Source: Saprospiraceae bacterium UBA3362 (GTDB lineage Bacteria > Bacteroidota > Bacteroidia > Chitinophagales > Saprospiraceae). Taken from it: DNA of 12,247 nucleotides. The notes beneath the pieces are model-generated. The model saw nothing but the letters and a program-made list of their open reading frames with translations. It was not told the DNA's origin and searched no databases. Positions 1 through 6,694 of the stretch are shown in pieces. The translations under genes and the position numbers were made by a program. The DNA is taken from contig DEQQ01000046.1 in assembly GCA_002360455.1 (NCBI GenBank), forward strand, positions 1 to 12,247, given 5' to 3'. Each line of letters opens with the position of its first letter. The first letter of the stretch is position 1.

Positions 1-65
1 TCGAATTCATCGACACTTCGCGGTCCAAAGATCGAAAATGACTGATCGGTTTTGCAAAGCAAAAA
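1..65. repeat. Direct repeat, copy 1 (65 bp, may extend past window edge)
   Basis: Bases 1-65 match bases 203-267 at 63 of 65 positions; the only differences are two adjacent bases at 24-25. The copy starts at the first base of the window, so its true left end is unseen. Its right part contains a small perfect inverted repeat (TTTTGC, AAA loop, GCAAAA at 50-64). No reading frame here looks like a gene. It could be a dispersed intergenic repeat or part of a longer array with a 202-bp period. Confidence 0.85.
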
Positions 66-88
66 TTTTGTGATAGAAATCACAAAAT
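65..88. other. Perfect 10-bp hairpin, possible minus-strand terminator
   Basis: ATTTTGTGAT at 65-74 is the exact reverse complement of 79-88, with loop AGAA. Read on the minus strand the stem is followed directly by a run of five T, the shape of a weak intrinsic terminator, about 200 bp past the stop of the gene ending at 286. The stem is AT-rich, so termination is only a suggestion; the inverted repeat is certain. Confidence 0.5.
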
Positions 89-98
89 AGTGAAGGAA

Positions 99-117
99 CT
101 GCAAATCCCATTTGCAG
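99..117. other. Perfect 8-bp hairpin
   Basis: CTGCAAAT at 99-106 pairs exactly with ATTTGCAG at 110-117 around a CCC loop. It lies between the two direct-repeat copies, 10 bp from the hairpin at 65-88. No T-run follows on either strand, so it does not look like an intrinsic terminator. Confidence 0.5.
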
Positions 118-202
118 CTTCTCCAATGCCAAACTTAGAAGCACCAATCAGTTGTTCCAATTATCTAAAATTATTCATGACGCCTTTCTATTTTTTTCCT
201 GT

Positions 203-267
203 TCGAATTCATCGACACTTCGCGGGTCAAAGATCGAAAATGACTGATCGGTTTTGCAAAGCAAAAA
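203..267. repeat. Direct repeat, copy 2 (65 bp)
   Basis: This is the second copy of the repeat at 1-65, 202 bp downstream in the same orientation. It ends 18 bp before the stop codon of the minus-strand gene at 286-1497. The internal TTTTGC/GCAAAA inverted repeat (252-266) is retained. After base 267 the two copies diverge at once, so the right boundary is real. Confidence 0.85.
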
Positions 268-285
268 TGATTCACAAGACTTTCT

Positions 286-1497
286 TTATTTTAACAAATA
301 GAAAGATCCATCTTTTTTGTACTCCTCATTTTTGCAAGTGTAGGCTATTCTATAAAAATAAACTCCGGGATCAACCGTTTTCCCATTCCAAGTTCCATCC
401 CATTTTCCTGTAGGCGAATTGTATGCGGCAACTGTCCCTCCGTTGCGGTCATGAATCTCAAAATAATCCAAGCGATCTATAATGTATGCATTGCTTATAA
501 AAAACAAATCATTGATGCCGTCTTGATTGGGAGTAAAGGCGGTGGGCAATCTCAATTGGGCACAGTCCAATTTGTTTTTATCCACTACTCTCACCAACAC
601 CGTATCGATCGCTCTACATCCATCCGGAGAGATCATTGTGAGGGTGTACGTTGTGGTTTGGCTTGGTCTTGCAATAGTGTTCAATTCATCCGGAGATGCC
701 AAATTTGCAGAGGGAGTCCAGGACACTGTCGATTTGCAATTGAGAACGGAACGCAACAAGACATCTTCTCCCAAAAACACAATGGTATCCGGTGTAAGTA
801 TCTCTTGATCTATTTTATAAATCTGTTTGACCTCTTCTATGCCAAGGGCATAATCTGTGATGATGACCTCATCCAGTTTTCCTGTCAATGGCAGCACTCC
901 CTTGGTCTGACAATCCGAACCATTGAAGGTCAAGGGCGCTCCATTATCCAATCTCAAAAGATCATTGGTCGTTTCCTGATCTGCCAGTTCGCCATTAAGA
1001 AACACACGCCATATTCCGGCTTTTTTGATAAGACAGATCTGCTGCCAACACTTATTGACCTGGGCTTTGGCTCCCATAAAAATGGATTCATCAAATCCCT
1101 CTCTCAAATTGAAAACAAACAAACTATCCTTCCCTCTGTAAGTAATGTGCAATACTGTATCTCCGTTGCACGTCCAGGATTTGGTAAAAAGGTCAAGCTC
1201 GGCAACAGGGCCAATAGGCACTTTTATGGTAAAACAAAGACTAAAGTCATTGAAAAAAAAACTATCCAATTGTTTAGGAAAGAGGAGAGTCTGCCCGGTA
1301 CTAACAACAGCCTCTTGCTCAATTCCGCAATCGCATTGAGCAGGGATCTTGGCAGAAATATCCTGAGTTTTTTGGTTGTTTTCTTTGAGGCTGCATCCGT
1401 TAAAACTGTATCGGACCCTATTTTGTGAAACAAGCTCAAAAGAATGGCAAAAAAGACCTAAACACAATAAAATCGAAAGAAGAGACCCAAATTTCAT
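286..1497 (-). CDS. Secreted LamG-like / Ig-like protein with type IX secretion C-terminal domain
   Basis: The 403-residue protein is probably secreted and cell-surface attached. It has an N-terminal hydrophobic signal peptide (about residues 1-24, likely cut after VSQ). Residues 30-228 form a concanavalin/LamG-like domain ending in the typical GKLDEVIITDYAL strand. Residues 232-305 are an Ig/PKD-like unit with a TTTYTLT strand and paired cysteines (254, 294). Residues 315-403 match the gliding-motility C-terminal domain (CHU_C type): LPTAFTPNQDGINDLF, then WDGTWNGK and PGVYFYRI. In this family that domain is a type B sorting signal for the type IX machinery. LamG domains often bind sugars or proteins, but no ligand can be read here. 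The ATG at 1497 gives a clean signal peptide. The gene stands alone, diverging from tatC. The domain calls are secure; the biological role is unknown. Confidence 0.88.
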   Translation of the reverse strand: MKFGSLLSILLCLGLFCHSFELVSQNRVRYSFNGCSLKENNQKTQDISAKIPAQCDCGIEQEAVVSTGQTLLFPKQLDSFFFNDFSLCFTIKVPIGPVAELDLFTKSWTCNGDTVLHITYRGKDSLFVFNLREGFDESIFMGAKAQVNKCWQQICLIKKAGIWRVFLNGELADQETTNDLLRLDNGAPLTFNGSDCQTKGVLPLTGKLDEVIITDYALGIEEVKQIYKIDQEILTPDTIVFLGEDVLLRSVLNCKSTVSWTPSANLASPDELNTIARPSQTTTYTLTMISPDGCRAIDTVLVRVVDKNKLDCAQLRLPTAFTPNQDGINDLFFISNAYIIDRLDYFEIHDRNGGTVAAYNSPTGKWDGTWNGKTVDPGVYFYRIAYTCKNEEYKKDGSFYLLK

Positions 1498-1891
1498 GGC
1501 TCAAAGTTATAACAATTTTATGAGGCATCTCTTCTTTAGATGACATTCTAAAACTCAAAGAGCGAAATAGTTATACAAGCTCAATGCACAGCTTTCTTCT
1601 CAACCGGAATTTACATCATTGCCTATTGTTTACTCATGAGTTGACACAGAGATAGCCTCAGGGGCAACTGTAGCTCCAAGCCATTTCCCTTTAAGTTGAT
1701 TTTTAGCTATTTTCCGGTTCAGCAGGGCAAAAGTTTGAACATCAAGCCAAACTATTGGTTCTTTTAAACCAAAGAGGCTGTTCTGCATCTAATAATTGAT
1801 TTTGTTAGAATTTTTTGATTTAAAATCCTTAACAAAGAGCTTTTAAAATGCAATTCGTCCGGTTTTTAGCCAATAATTATTCAAAGCAAAA
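1498..1891. other. Divergent intergenic region, 394 bp
   Basis: This gap separates the minus-strand secreted protein from plus-strand tatC and must hold the promoters for both. I found no tRNA-like fold, no strong long inverted repeat and no complete TTTG/TAnnTTTG promoter pair on either strand. A perfect TAnnTTTG match on the minus strand (1502-1509) lies too close to the start codon and has no TTTG partner at normal spacing. The only open frame that looks at all protein-like is the 52-codon one at 1630-1788 on the minus strand. Confidence 0.6.
1630..1788 (-). CDS. Doubtful small ORF, 52 codons
   Basis: On the minus strand an ATG at 1788 opens a 52-residue frame ending in TAA at 1630. The product begins MQNSLFGLKEPIVWLDVQ and ends KWLGATVAPEAISVSTHE. 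It is mixed hydrophobic and basic with two tryptophans, no signal peptide and no membrane segment. A TAG stop directly precedes the ATG in frame, so it cannot start further upstream, and no ribosome-binding site is visible. I do not recognise it. It may be a real small gene, a decayed remnant or chance. Confidence 0.22.
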   Translation of the reverse strand: MQNSLFGLKEPIVWLDVQTFALLNRKIAKNQLKGKWLGATVAPEAISVSTHE

Positions 1892-2713
1892 ATGCTTCCA
1901 TTCTTAAATAAAGTTAAATCCCCAAATGATCCTGCGCACAGCGCAGAAATGAGCTTTTTGGATCATTTCGATGCATTGAGAAAGCATTTATTCAGAATTG
2001 CACTGTGGGTAACCGTGGGGACTATTTTTGTATTCATACAAAAGAAATTTGTTTTTGATCAAATCATTTTTGGCCCTCTCAACAAAAACTTCATTACCTA
2101 TCGCATTTTCTGTGGTATTTCCGAATTTACCTGCTTTGATCCCGGAGAAATCAAAGTCATCACAAGAGAACTATCGGAGCAACTCACAGTCCATCTTAAA
2201 GTAAGTTTTTTTCTGGGAATCGTTCTCGTTTTTCCTTTCTGTCTCAATGAGATTTGGAAGTTTGTGAAGCCCGGGCTTTACCAAAAAGAAATCAACGCAA
2301 CCACAGGCCTCATTGCAGCCTGCAGTTTTTTGTTCGTCTTAGGAATATTGTTTGGCTACTATATTATCGCTCCCTTTTCGATTAGTTTTTTGGCTTCCTA
2401 CGGGGTTAGTGATAGAGTAGAAAACACAACCACTTTGACTTCTATTGTGGACAACATGACGATGTTTACTCTATCTACAGGGGCTGTATTTGAGCTTCCT
2501 GTACTGGTGTATTTTCTTGCCAAACTGGGCATCATGAGTGCAGAGTTTATGCGGACTTATAGACGGCACGCTATTGTTGTTATTGTGATCGTTGCAGCGG
2601 TTATAACTCCTCCCGATGTGAGCAGCATGATCATGGTTTCGATTCCATTGCTATTGCTTTATGAACTGAGCATCCTCATTGCAAAAAAAGTTTATCCCAA
2701 ATCCGAATTTTAA
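1892..2713 (+). CDS. tatC: Twin-arginine translocase subunit TatC
   Basis: This 273-residue inner-membrane protein is the core and signal-peptide receptor of the Tat system, which exports folded proteins carrying an RR signal. About six hydrophobic segments are visible: near 34-50, 104-121, 138-165, 189-211, and the pair 226-239 / 245-265. Family motifs are present: MSFLDHFDALRKH near the N-terminus (20-32), FVKPGLYQKE (124-133), FELP (200-203) and ITPPDVSS (238-245). The first periplasmic loop is longer than in E. coli, as in other Bacteroidota. E133 corresponds to the second signal-binding glutamate of E. coli (E103). At the first (E. coli E15, within HLIELR) this protein has HFDALR, so alanine sits at that place with an aspartate next to it. 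The ATG at 1892 has an in-frame stop four codons upstream. A second ATG at 1949 (M20) is possible. TatA is not in the window. Confidence 0.96.
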   Translation: MLPFLNKVKSPNDPAHSAEMSFLDHFDALRKHLFRIALWVTVGTIFVFIQKKFVFDQIIFGPLNKNFITYRIFCGISEFTCFDPGEIKVITRELSEQLTVHLKVSFFLGIVLVFPFCLNEIWKFVKPGLYQKEINATTGLIAACSFLFVLGILFGYYIIAPFSISFLASYGVSDRVENTTTLTSIVDNMTMFTLSTGAVFELPVLVYFLAKLGIMSAEFMRTYRRHAIVVIVIVAAVITPPDVSSMIMVSIPLLLLYELSILIAKKVYPKSEF

Positions 2714-2722
2714 ATCAAACCA

Positions 2723-3190
2723 ATGATGAGAAGATTATCTTCACATGCCACCCTTTTCTTTGCCCGATTTTTACCGGTTTTTTGGTATGTTTTTTTTGGA
2801 AGTTTGTGTTTGGCGGTTTGGATTATTGAGTCGGATGAATTTGCAATGGGAACGGCCATGATGTGGCGAGTTGGAATCCTGCTCTTCTATTTGATTTTTG
2901 GTCTTATTATCTATTTTACAATATGGAAGTTAAGAAGGGTTGAGTTTGATGATGACTTTCTTTATGTGAGCAATTATTTCAAAACACTCCGAATTCCATT
3001 TGATCAAATTTTAACCATACATACTAAGCCCATATTCAATAAAACCATTTGCAGTATAAGCTTAAAACACAAAGGCTCTTTTGGTCAAAAAATCAGCTGC
3101 CTTAGCGATGAGCTCAAGTGGACAGACCTAATGATCGCTCTCAAGGAAAGAGGCTTTGATCTCCAAATCAATGACTCCAAGCAAAATTAA
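2723..3190 (+). CDS. Small membrane protein with PH-like cytoplasmic domain
   Basis: This 155-residue protein begins 9 bp after the tatC stop and is very likely co-transcribed with it. It has two hydrophobic segments (about 14-35 and 47-69) joined by a short acidic loop (ESDEF), followed by a basic KLRR stop-transfer patch. The rest (about 72-147) reads like a compact beta-rich domain ending in a helix. The pattern VEFDDDFLYVSNYFKTLRIPFDQI resembles bacterial PH-like (bPH/YdbT-type) membrane-anchored domains, in which a strand follows two transmembrane helices. No catalytic motif is visible. ATG at 2726 is an equally possible start. The domain assignment is by pattern only, and any functional link to Tat export is conjecture from position. 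Confidence 0.8.
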   Translation: MMRRLSSHATLFFARFLPVFWYVFFGSLCLAVWIIESDEFAMGTAMMWRVGILLFYLIFGLIIYFTIWKLRRVEFDDDFLYVSNYFKTLRIPFDQILTIHTKPIFNKTICSISLKHKGSFGQKISCLSDELKWTDLMIALKERGFDLQINDSKQN

Positions 3191-3364
3191 CTAAAACCAA
3201 ACTCAGGACCATCCTAAGTTGCAAACTTAGCCCCGGCTGAAATGAAGCTGCAAAGCAGCGTAGTGTAAGACGGGACTGCCAACACACTGCTGTGTCCTGC
3301 CTTTGCTGCTCCCCATTTTTTTTATTTGCTATTTTAGTTGGTTTTTTGATGCAGAAATAAGCTA
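3191..3364. terminator. Hairpin-rich spacer between convergent genes, possible terminator zone
   Basis: This spacer lies between convergent genes and is richer in G+C than the neighbouring genes. Inverted repeats include CTAAGTT/AACTTAG (3214-3230, loop GCA), GCTGC/GCAGC (3247-3259, loop AAA), ACACA/TGTGT (3282-3295), and a longer alternative stem pairing CAGC and AGTGT (3256-3266) with ACACT and GCTG (3284-3292). A run of eight T at 3316-3323 follows for the plus strand, about 20 bp beyond the last stem, further than in a classic intrinsic terminator. The dense symmetry also fits a dispersed intergenic repeat. The inverted repeats are certain; their role is not. Confidence 0.4.
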
Positions 3365-3796
3365 TCATGGGATGCCAAACATCTTTTTAAGTCCCGCCCA
3401 TAACAGCCTTTTCTTCATATCGTCTTTCAGTTGCTCTCCGGATTCGGAAAAAATGATCCGAAAATCATCCAATTGATAATATTTGTAGTAGCTCTCACAT
3501 CCGTTGATACCCAAGCGTTTAGGTTCAATCCCAAAAGATATTATTTGGTTTGGTCTTAAATTTTTTTGTTTCGACAGAATTAAATACTGATTATCTTTAA
3601 GTTGTATAATTTCTATTTTAACAGAATCTCCAAGCTGTAAAGCATTTAAGACGCGGTGATAGATTTGTTTTTCATCCTCGATACCATAACCTGATTCTTG
3701 AACAAGACATACAACAGATGGATTGGTTTTGTTGTTATAGTTATATTCCTCTTGGGGAAATTCGTACCTAATGAAATTGTGTTGGAATTTTTTCAT
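3365..3796 (-). CDS. Conserved-looking hypothetical protein, 143 residues
   Basis: I do not recognise this family with confidence. Using the ATG at 3796 gives 143 residues, soluble, with no signal peptide or membrane segment; the longer frame to 3808 opens with TTG and adds four residues. The middle part carries the pattern QYLILSKQKNLRPNQIISFGI, followed by EPKRLGING. The end is basic and helical, with KKRLLWAGLKKMFG as a tail. A strand reading '(V/I)FGIxPxxLGL' and a terminal 'K..LW..LKxMF' helix recalls, from memory, short uncharacterised Bacteroidota proteins, possibly ones compared with small replication-clamp-loader subunits; I would not name it on that. It diverges from the aminotransferase with 86 bp between the starts and stands alone on its strand. 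Confidence 0.75.
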   Translation of the reverse strand: MKKFQHNFIRYEFPQEEYNYNNKTNPSVVCLVQESGYGIEDEKQIYHRVLNALQLGDSVKIEIIQLKDNQYLILSKQKNLRPNQIISFGIEPKRLGINGCESYYKYYQLDDFRIIFSESGEQLKDDMKKRLLWAGLKKMFGIP

Positions 3797-3882
3797 GATC
3801 TGATGCAAAAGTCATATTTTTCGGTCAATATTCGAATTTTCCTAAGAAGATATTGTCTTCAAACCTTGTAAAAACTTACCTG

Positions 3883-4962
3883 ATGGCATACTCAATAAAA
3901 ATTACAAAAGCAGCTCAGTCCAAAGTGAGCGAGGTAGATTTTTCCAATATTCCTTTTGGAAAAATATTTTCTGATCACATTTTTGTTGCAGATTACGATG
4001 GTAAACAATGGACCAATTTGGAGATCAAACCATTAGAAAAAATGCCGCTTCATCCGGCTACTATGGCATGGCATTATGGTCAGGCTATCTTCGAGGGCAT
4101 GAAGGCAGGAAAAAGCGCCGATGGTGTTCCTCTTTTGTTTAGACCACAACTCCATGCACAAAGAATGAATGCTTCTGCCAAAAGAATGTGTATGCCCGAA
4201 ATCCCTGAAGATCTTTTTATCCAAGCCTTAGAACAACTGTTGCTCATAGATAAAGACTGGATCCCTACACAATCTGACAGCGCTCTGTATCTTAGACCTG
4301 TAATGATGGCTACCGATGAGTTTATCGGAGTGCGATCTAGCGAAACTTTTCGATTCATGATCCTTGCCCTTCCTTCCGGACCTTATTATAACAAACCTGT
4401 GGGTCTCTGGGTAGAAGAGCATTTTGTCCGTGCTGCAGACGGCGGTGTGGGAGAAGCCAAAGCCGCAGGCAACTATGGTGCTGCTCTCTATCCTACAAAA
4501 CTTGCAAGAGACAAGGGATACGATCAAGTGATGTGGATGGATGCTCGTGATTTCAAGTACGTGCAAGAAAGTGGGACTATGAATGTATTCTTTCTCACTA
4601 AAAATGCAGTCTTGACTCCCAACTTGAGTGGAACCATTTTGAGGGGAATTACACGAGACAGCATCATCCAGATTCTCAAGGATAATGGCTATAAAGTAGA
4701 AGAAAGACCGGTCTCAATAGACGAGATCATTGAGGCTCACACCAAAGGCGAATTGTTGGAGGTGTTTGGCACAGGAACTGCTGCAGTAATTGCCCAGATC
4801 CACCGCATAGGATACCACGGAAAAGATTATCATATCAATGCTCCAGAAGATGGAGTGGCTGCTATGCTTAAGTCCAGTATCAATGGAATCCGACAAGGCC
4901 GACTACAGGATAAGCATGATTGGGTTTGGCCGGTGGAGCAAAAATCTGCGGTTTTAGCCTAA
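3883..4962 (+). CDS. ilvE: Branched-chain amino-acid aminotransferase
   Basis: This cytoplasmic PLP enzyme (fold type IV) moves the amino group between leucine, isoleucine or valine and 2-oxoglutarate, the last step of their synthesis and first of their breakdown. At 359 residues it has the length of the long (group II) bacterial/eukaryotic BCATs, not the shorter E. coli IlvE type. Motifs in order, numbered from the ATG: HYGQAIFEGMKA (64-75), RPQLHAQRMNASAKRM (87-102), YLRPVM (136-141), and EAKAAGNYGA, where K193 is the expected Schiff-base lysine. ESGTMNVFF (229-237), LRGITRDSI (253-261) and the phosphate-binding FGTGTAAVI (295-303) follow. The open frame extends back to a TTG at 3853, but the ATG at 3883 starts the normal MAYSIKIT N-terminus and fits the family length. 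No leader peptide or T-box-like attenuator is visible upstream. It stands alone as a transcription unit. Confidence 0.96.
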   Translation: MAYSIKITKAAQSKVSEVDFSNIPFGKIFSDHIFVADYDGKQWTNLEIKPLEKMPLHPATMAWHYGQAIFEGMKAGKSADGVPLLFRPQLHAQRMNASAKRMCMPEIPEDLFIQALEQLLLIDKDWIPTQSDSALYLRPVMMATDEFIGVRSSETFRFMILALPSGPYYNKPVGLWVEEHFVRAADGGVGEAKAAGNYGAALYPTKLARDKGYDQVMWMDARDFKYVQESGTMNVFFLTKNAVLTPNLSGTILRGITRDSIIQILKDNGYKVEERPVSIDEIIEAHTKGELLEVFGTGTAAVIAQIHRIGYHGKDYHINAPEDGVAAMLKSSINGIRQGRLQDKHDWVWPVEQKSAVLA

Positions 4963-4987
4963 AAATTTTACAGATCCAATTTTATTA

Positions 4988-5016
4988 GAGAAGCAAAATT
5001 AGATTTTCTGCTTCTC
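4988..5016. terminator. Hairpin between convergent ilvE and susD, possible terminator
   Basis: GAGAAGCA (4988-4995) pairs exactly with TGCTTCTC (5009-5016). Three further A-T pairs extend the stem past a single-base bulge at 5008. It begins 26 bp after the ilvE stop. No T-run follows on the plus strand, and on the minus strand only the AT-rich stretch CTAATAAAATTGG follows. It could end transcripts from either side, but it is not a textbook intrinsic terminator. Confidence 0.4.
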
Positions 5017-5209
5017 AACCTAAGTCCCGCTATCCATTACGGTGCAATACACCTCCATTACTATCGGGTCTGGGATTGCATCGGTCTTCCTTTTGTTTGG
5101 CCGGCTGATTGATCCATTTATATAAGAAATTTATTCCGCTCCGAGGTTGAAAAATACAAACGGACAGATCAATTCGATTTGCTCCGCTTTATCTATTGGT
5201 AGTCTGAAT

Positions 5210-6664
5210 TTAATTTGGTAAGCACAATTTATTGGCCGCAAGTTCATCACTCGGAATAGGCCAAATGTAATTATTGGCTGTGGGCAATACTTCTGGAGCC
5301 GTGCCTATACTTCCGGTTTTTTTAGCCAATGGTAAAACTTGACGTTGAATATCTTGAAGTCGCAGTCCTTCGCCCAAGAATTCAATTCTCCTTTCTTTGA
5401 GAATTGTTTTGACCAAGGCCTCTTTAGTATTTATTTCTGCGTCTTCAAAATCTGAGCCGGGTTTTGATCTCTTTCTCACCGCCTTAAGCAGATCTTGAGC
5501 CTGACTCAATTGTCCGATTTGGGCTGCTGCCTCTGCATAATTCAACAATACTTCGGCGTAACGAATGACAGGAACATAATCTCTAAAAGGAGCCGTGCTG
5601 ATGGCAAATTTTCTCAATATTCTATGCTTGGCCGGACTAAGCCCTATCATATTTGATCTTGCGTCAGAAAGATCTTTCATCAGGCTGTCATGACCAATTC
5701 CTTCCTTGGCCAAAAAGAGAATGGGCTGGGTAATATAATTGAACGAAAGTGCAAATTGAGAAGGTGGAGTTTCTGTTGTTGTATTGGCAAAGACAATAGA
5801 GAGAATGGACTCGGCTCCGGTATAAGATCCCGTAAACAAATTGGCAAAGTTTGATTCTAACTGATGACTCACGCTGCCGTTGATGTAATGAAAAGGAGCT
5901 GCCGAGGAAACCATTTTTGCAGCTTCGGTCACTACATCCTGAAATCTGTTCATATTGAGATACACTCTAGTTTTGAGAGCTATGGCTGTAGATTGATGAG
6001 CTCTACTGGTGTTGAGATAGGCTGTAGTATAACCTACAGGTAGAGATTTTTCGGCATCATTCAAATCCTCTATGATCTGCAAATAGACATCTCCCACACT
6101 GCTTCTTGCCAAGTCGTTATTTCCTTTTGAGCTGATTGCTTTTAGTCTCAATGGAACACCAAGAGCAGAGCTGTCAAGATTGAATGGTTTTGCATAAGTT
6201 TGTACTAAGTTCAAATAACATAAAGCTCTTACAAATTTTGCCTCGCCGATGTACAGTTTTTTCAGGCTATCGCTTACGACAGAGGATGAACTCAGTTTTT
6301 CAATTAAAATATTGGCAGAGTTGATGGCAGCATAAGCCGAGGTCCACAAATTATTTATGTACTCGCTGGTGGAAGCCACATTTTGATTCCACACTGCGGA
6401 GCCTGTTGCTGCATTCCCATCATTCTGTCCAAATTCATCAGCGCGTTGCTCATTGAAAATCAACATTCGTCCGCCGTAATAAATTGGATTTTGCATTTGA
6501 GCATAGAGGTTATTCACCTGAGCCAAAATTTTTGCAGGGCTACTATAAGCCTGTGTTTCATCAATACTTGTGCTTGGCACGGTGTTTAAAAAATCTTTTT
6601 CGCAAGCGCTAAAAATGAAAAGAAATAAAAATAGAAGAAGAAAAGATATCCAATTTGATTTCAT
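5210..6664 (-). CDS. SusD/RagB-family outer-membrane nutrient-binding lipoprotein
   Basis: SusD-family lipoproteins sit on the outer face of the outer membrane and lid their SusC transporter. The 484-residue product from the ATG at 6664 has a basic start, a hydrophobic core and a lipobox FSAC with C21 as the lipid anchor, followed by EKDFLN. Family features: an N-terminal helical part with NNLYAQMQNP and NNLWTSAYAAINSANILIEKL, then AKFVRALCYLNLVQTYAKPF, TPR-like helices through the middle, and near the end YAEVLLNYAEAAAQIG, KERRIEFLGEGLRLQDIQR and WPIPSDELAANK. The C-terminus stops a few residues earlier than the usual ending, where an NPGY-like tail would follow. The longer frame to 6673 would start with TTG. 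It lies 30 bp downstream of susC, in the same operon. The ligand cannot be inferred. Confidence 0.95.
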   Translation of the reverse strand: MKSNWISFLLLFLFLFIFSACEKDFLNTVPSTSIDETQAYSSPAKILAQVNNLYAQMQNPIYYGGRMLIFNEQRADEFGQNDGNAATGSAVWNQNVASTSEYINNLWTSAYAAINSANILIEKLSSSSVVSDSLKKLYIGEAKFVRALCYLNLVQTYAKPFNLDSSALGVPLRLKAISSKGNNDLARSSVGDVYLQIIEDLNDAEKSLPVGYTTAYLNTSRAHQSTAIALKTRVYLNMNRFQDVVTEAAKMVSSAAPFHYINGSVSHQLESNFANLFTGSYTGAESILSIVFANTTTETPPSQFALSFNYITQPILFLAKEGIGHDSLMKDLSDARSNMIGLSPAKHRILRKFAISTAPFRDYVPVIRYAEVLLNYAEAAAQIGQLSQAQDLLKAVRKRSKPGSDFEDAEINTKEALVKTILKERRIEFLGEGLRLQDIQRQVLPLAKKTGSIGTAPEVLPTANNYIWPIPSDELAANKLCLPN

Positions 6665-6694
6665 GAATTTCAATTTTAAAATGAAATAAAAGAA

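Noticed and set aside
1..285. Possible CRISPR array at the left edge
   Set aside because: Only two repeats are visible, the unit is 65 bp with a 137-bp interval, the interval itself contains hairpins, and no cas gene is nearby.
451..1428. Long plus-strand open frame (325 codons) over the LamG/CHU_C gene
   Set aside because: It is antisense to a gene with clear signal peptide and domain motifs; the translation has no recognisable domain and an unnatural cysteine/histidine/isoleucine mix.
1502..1509. Perfect TAnnTTTG (-7 type) match upstream of the gene at 286-1497
   Set aside because: It would start transcription at or inside the start codon and has no TTTG box at normal spacing, so chance is more likely in AT-rich DNA.
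1882..1894. 13-base identity (CAAAGCAAAAATG) between the left-edge repeat (257-269) and the tatC start region
   Set aside because: It is short and low in complexity, with no extension on either side; not a third repeat copy.
3168..3368. Minus-strand 66-codon frame across the 3191-3364 spacer
   Set aside because: It runs through several inverted repeats and overlaps the end of the PH-like gene; the translation has no protein-like pattern.
3815..3823. TA plus T-run resembling a -7 promoter box upstream of ilvE
   Set aside because: The G of TAnnTTTG is missing and no TTTG element lies at a suitable distance.
3853..3882. TTG start for ilvE giving ten extra residues
   Set aside because: The ATG at 3883 gives the normal family length and N-terminus; the extra residues have no conserved character.
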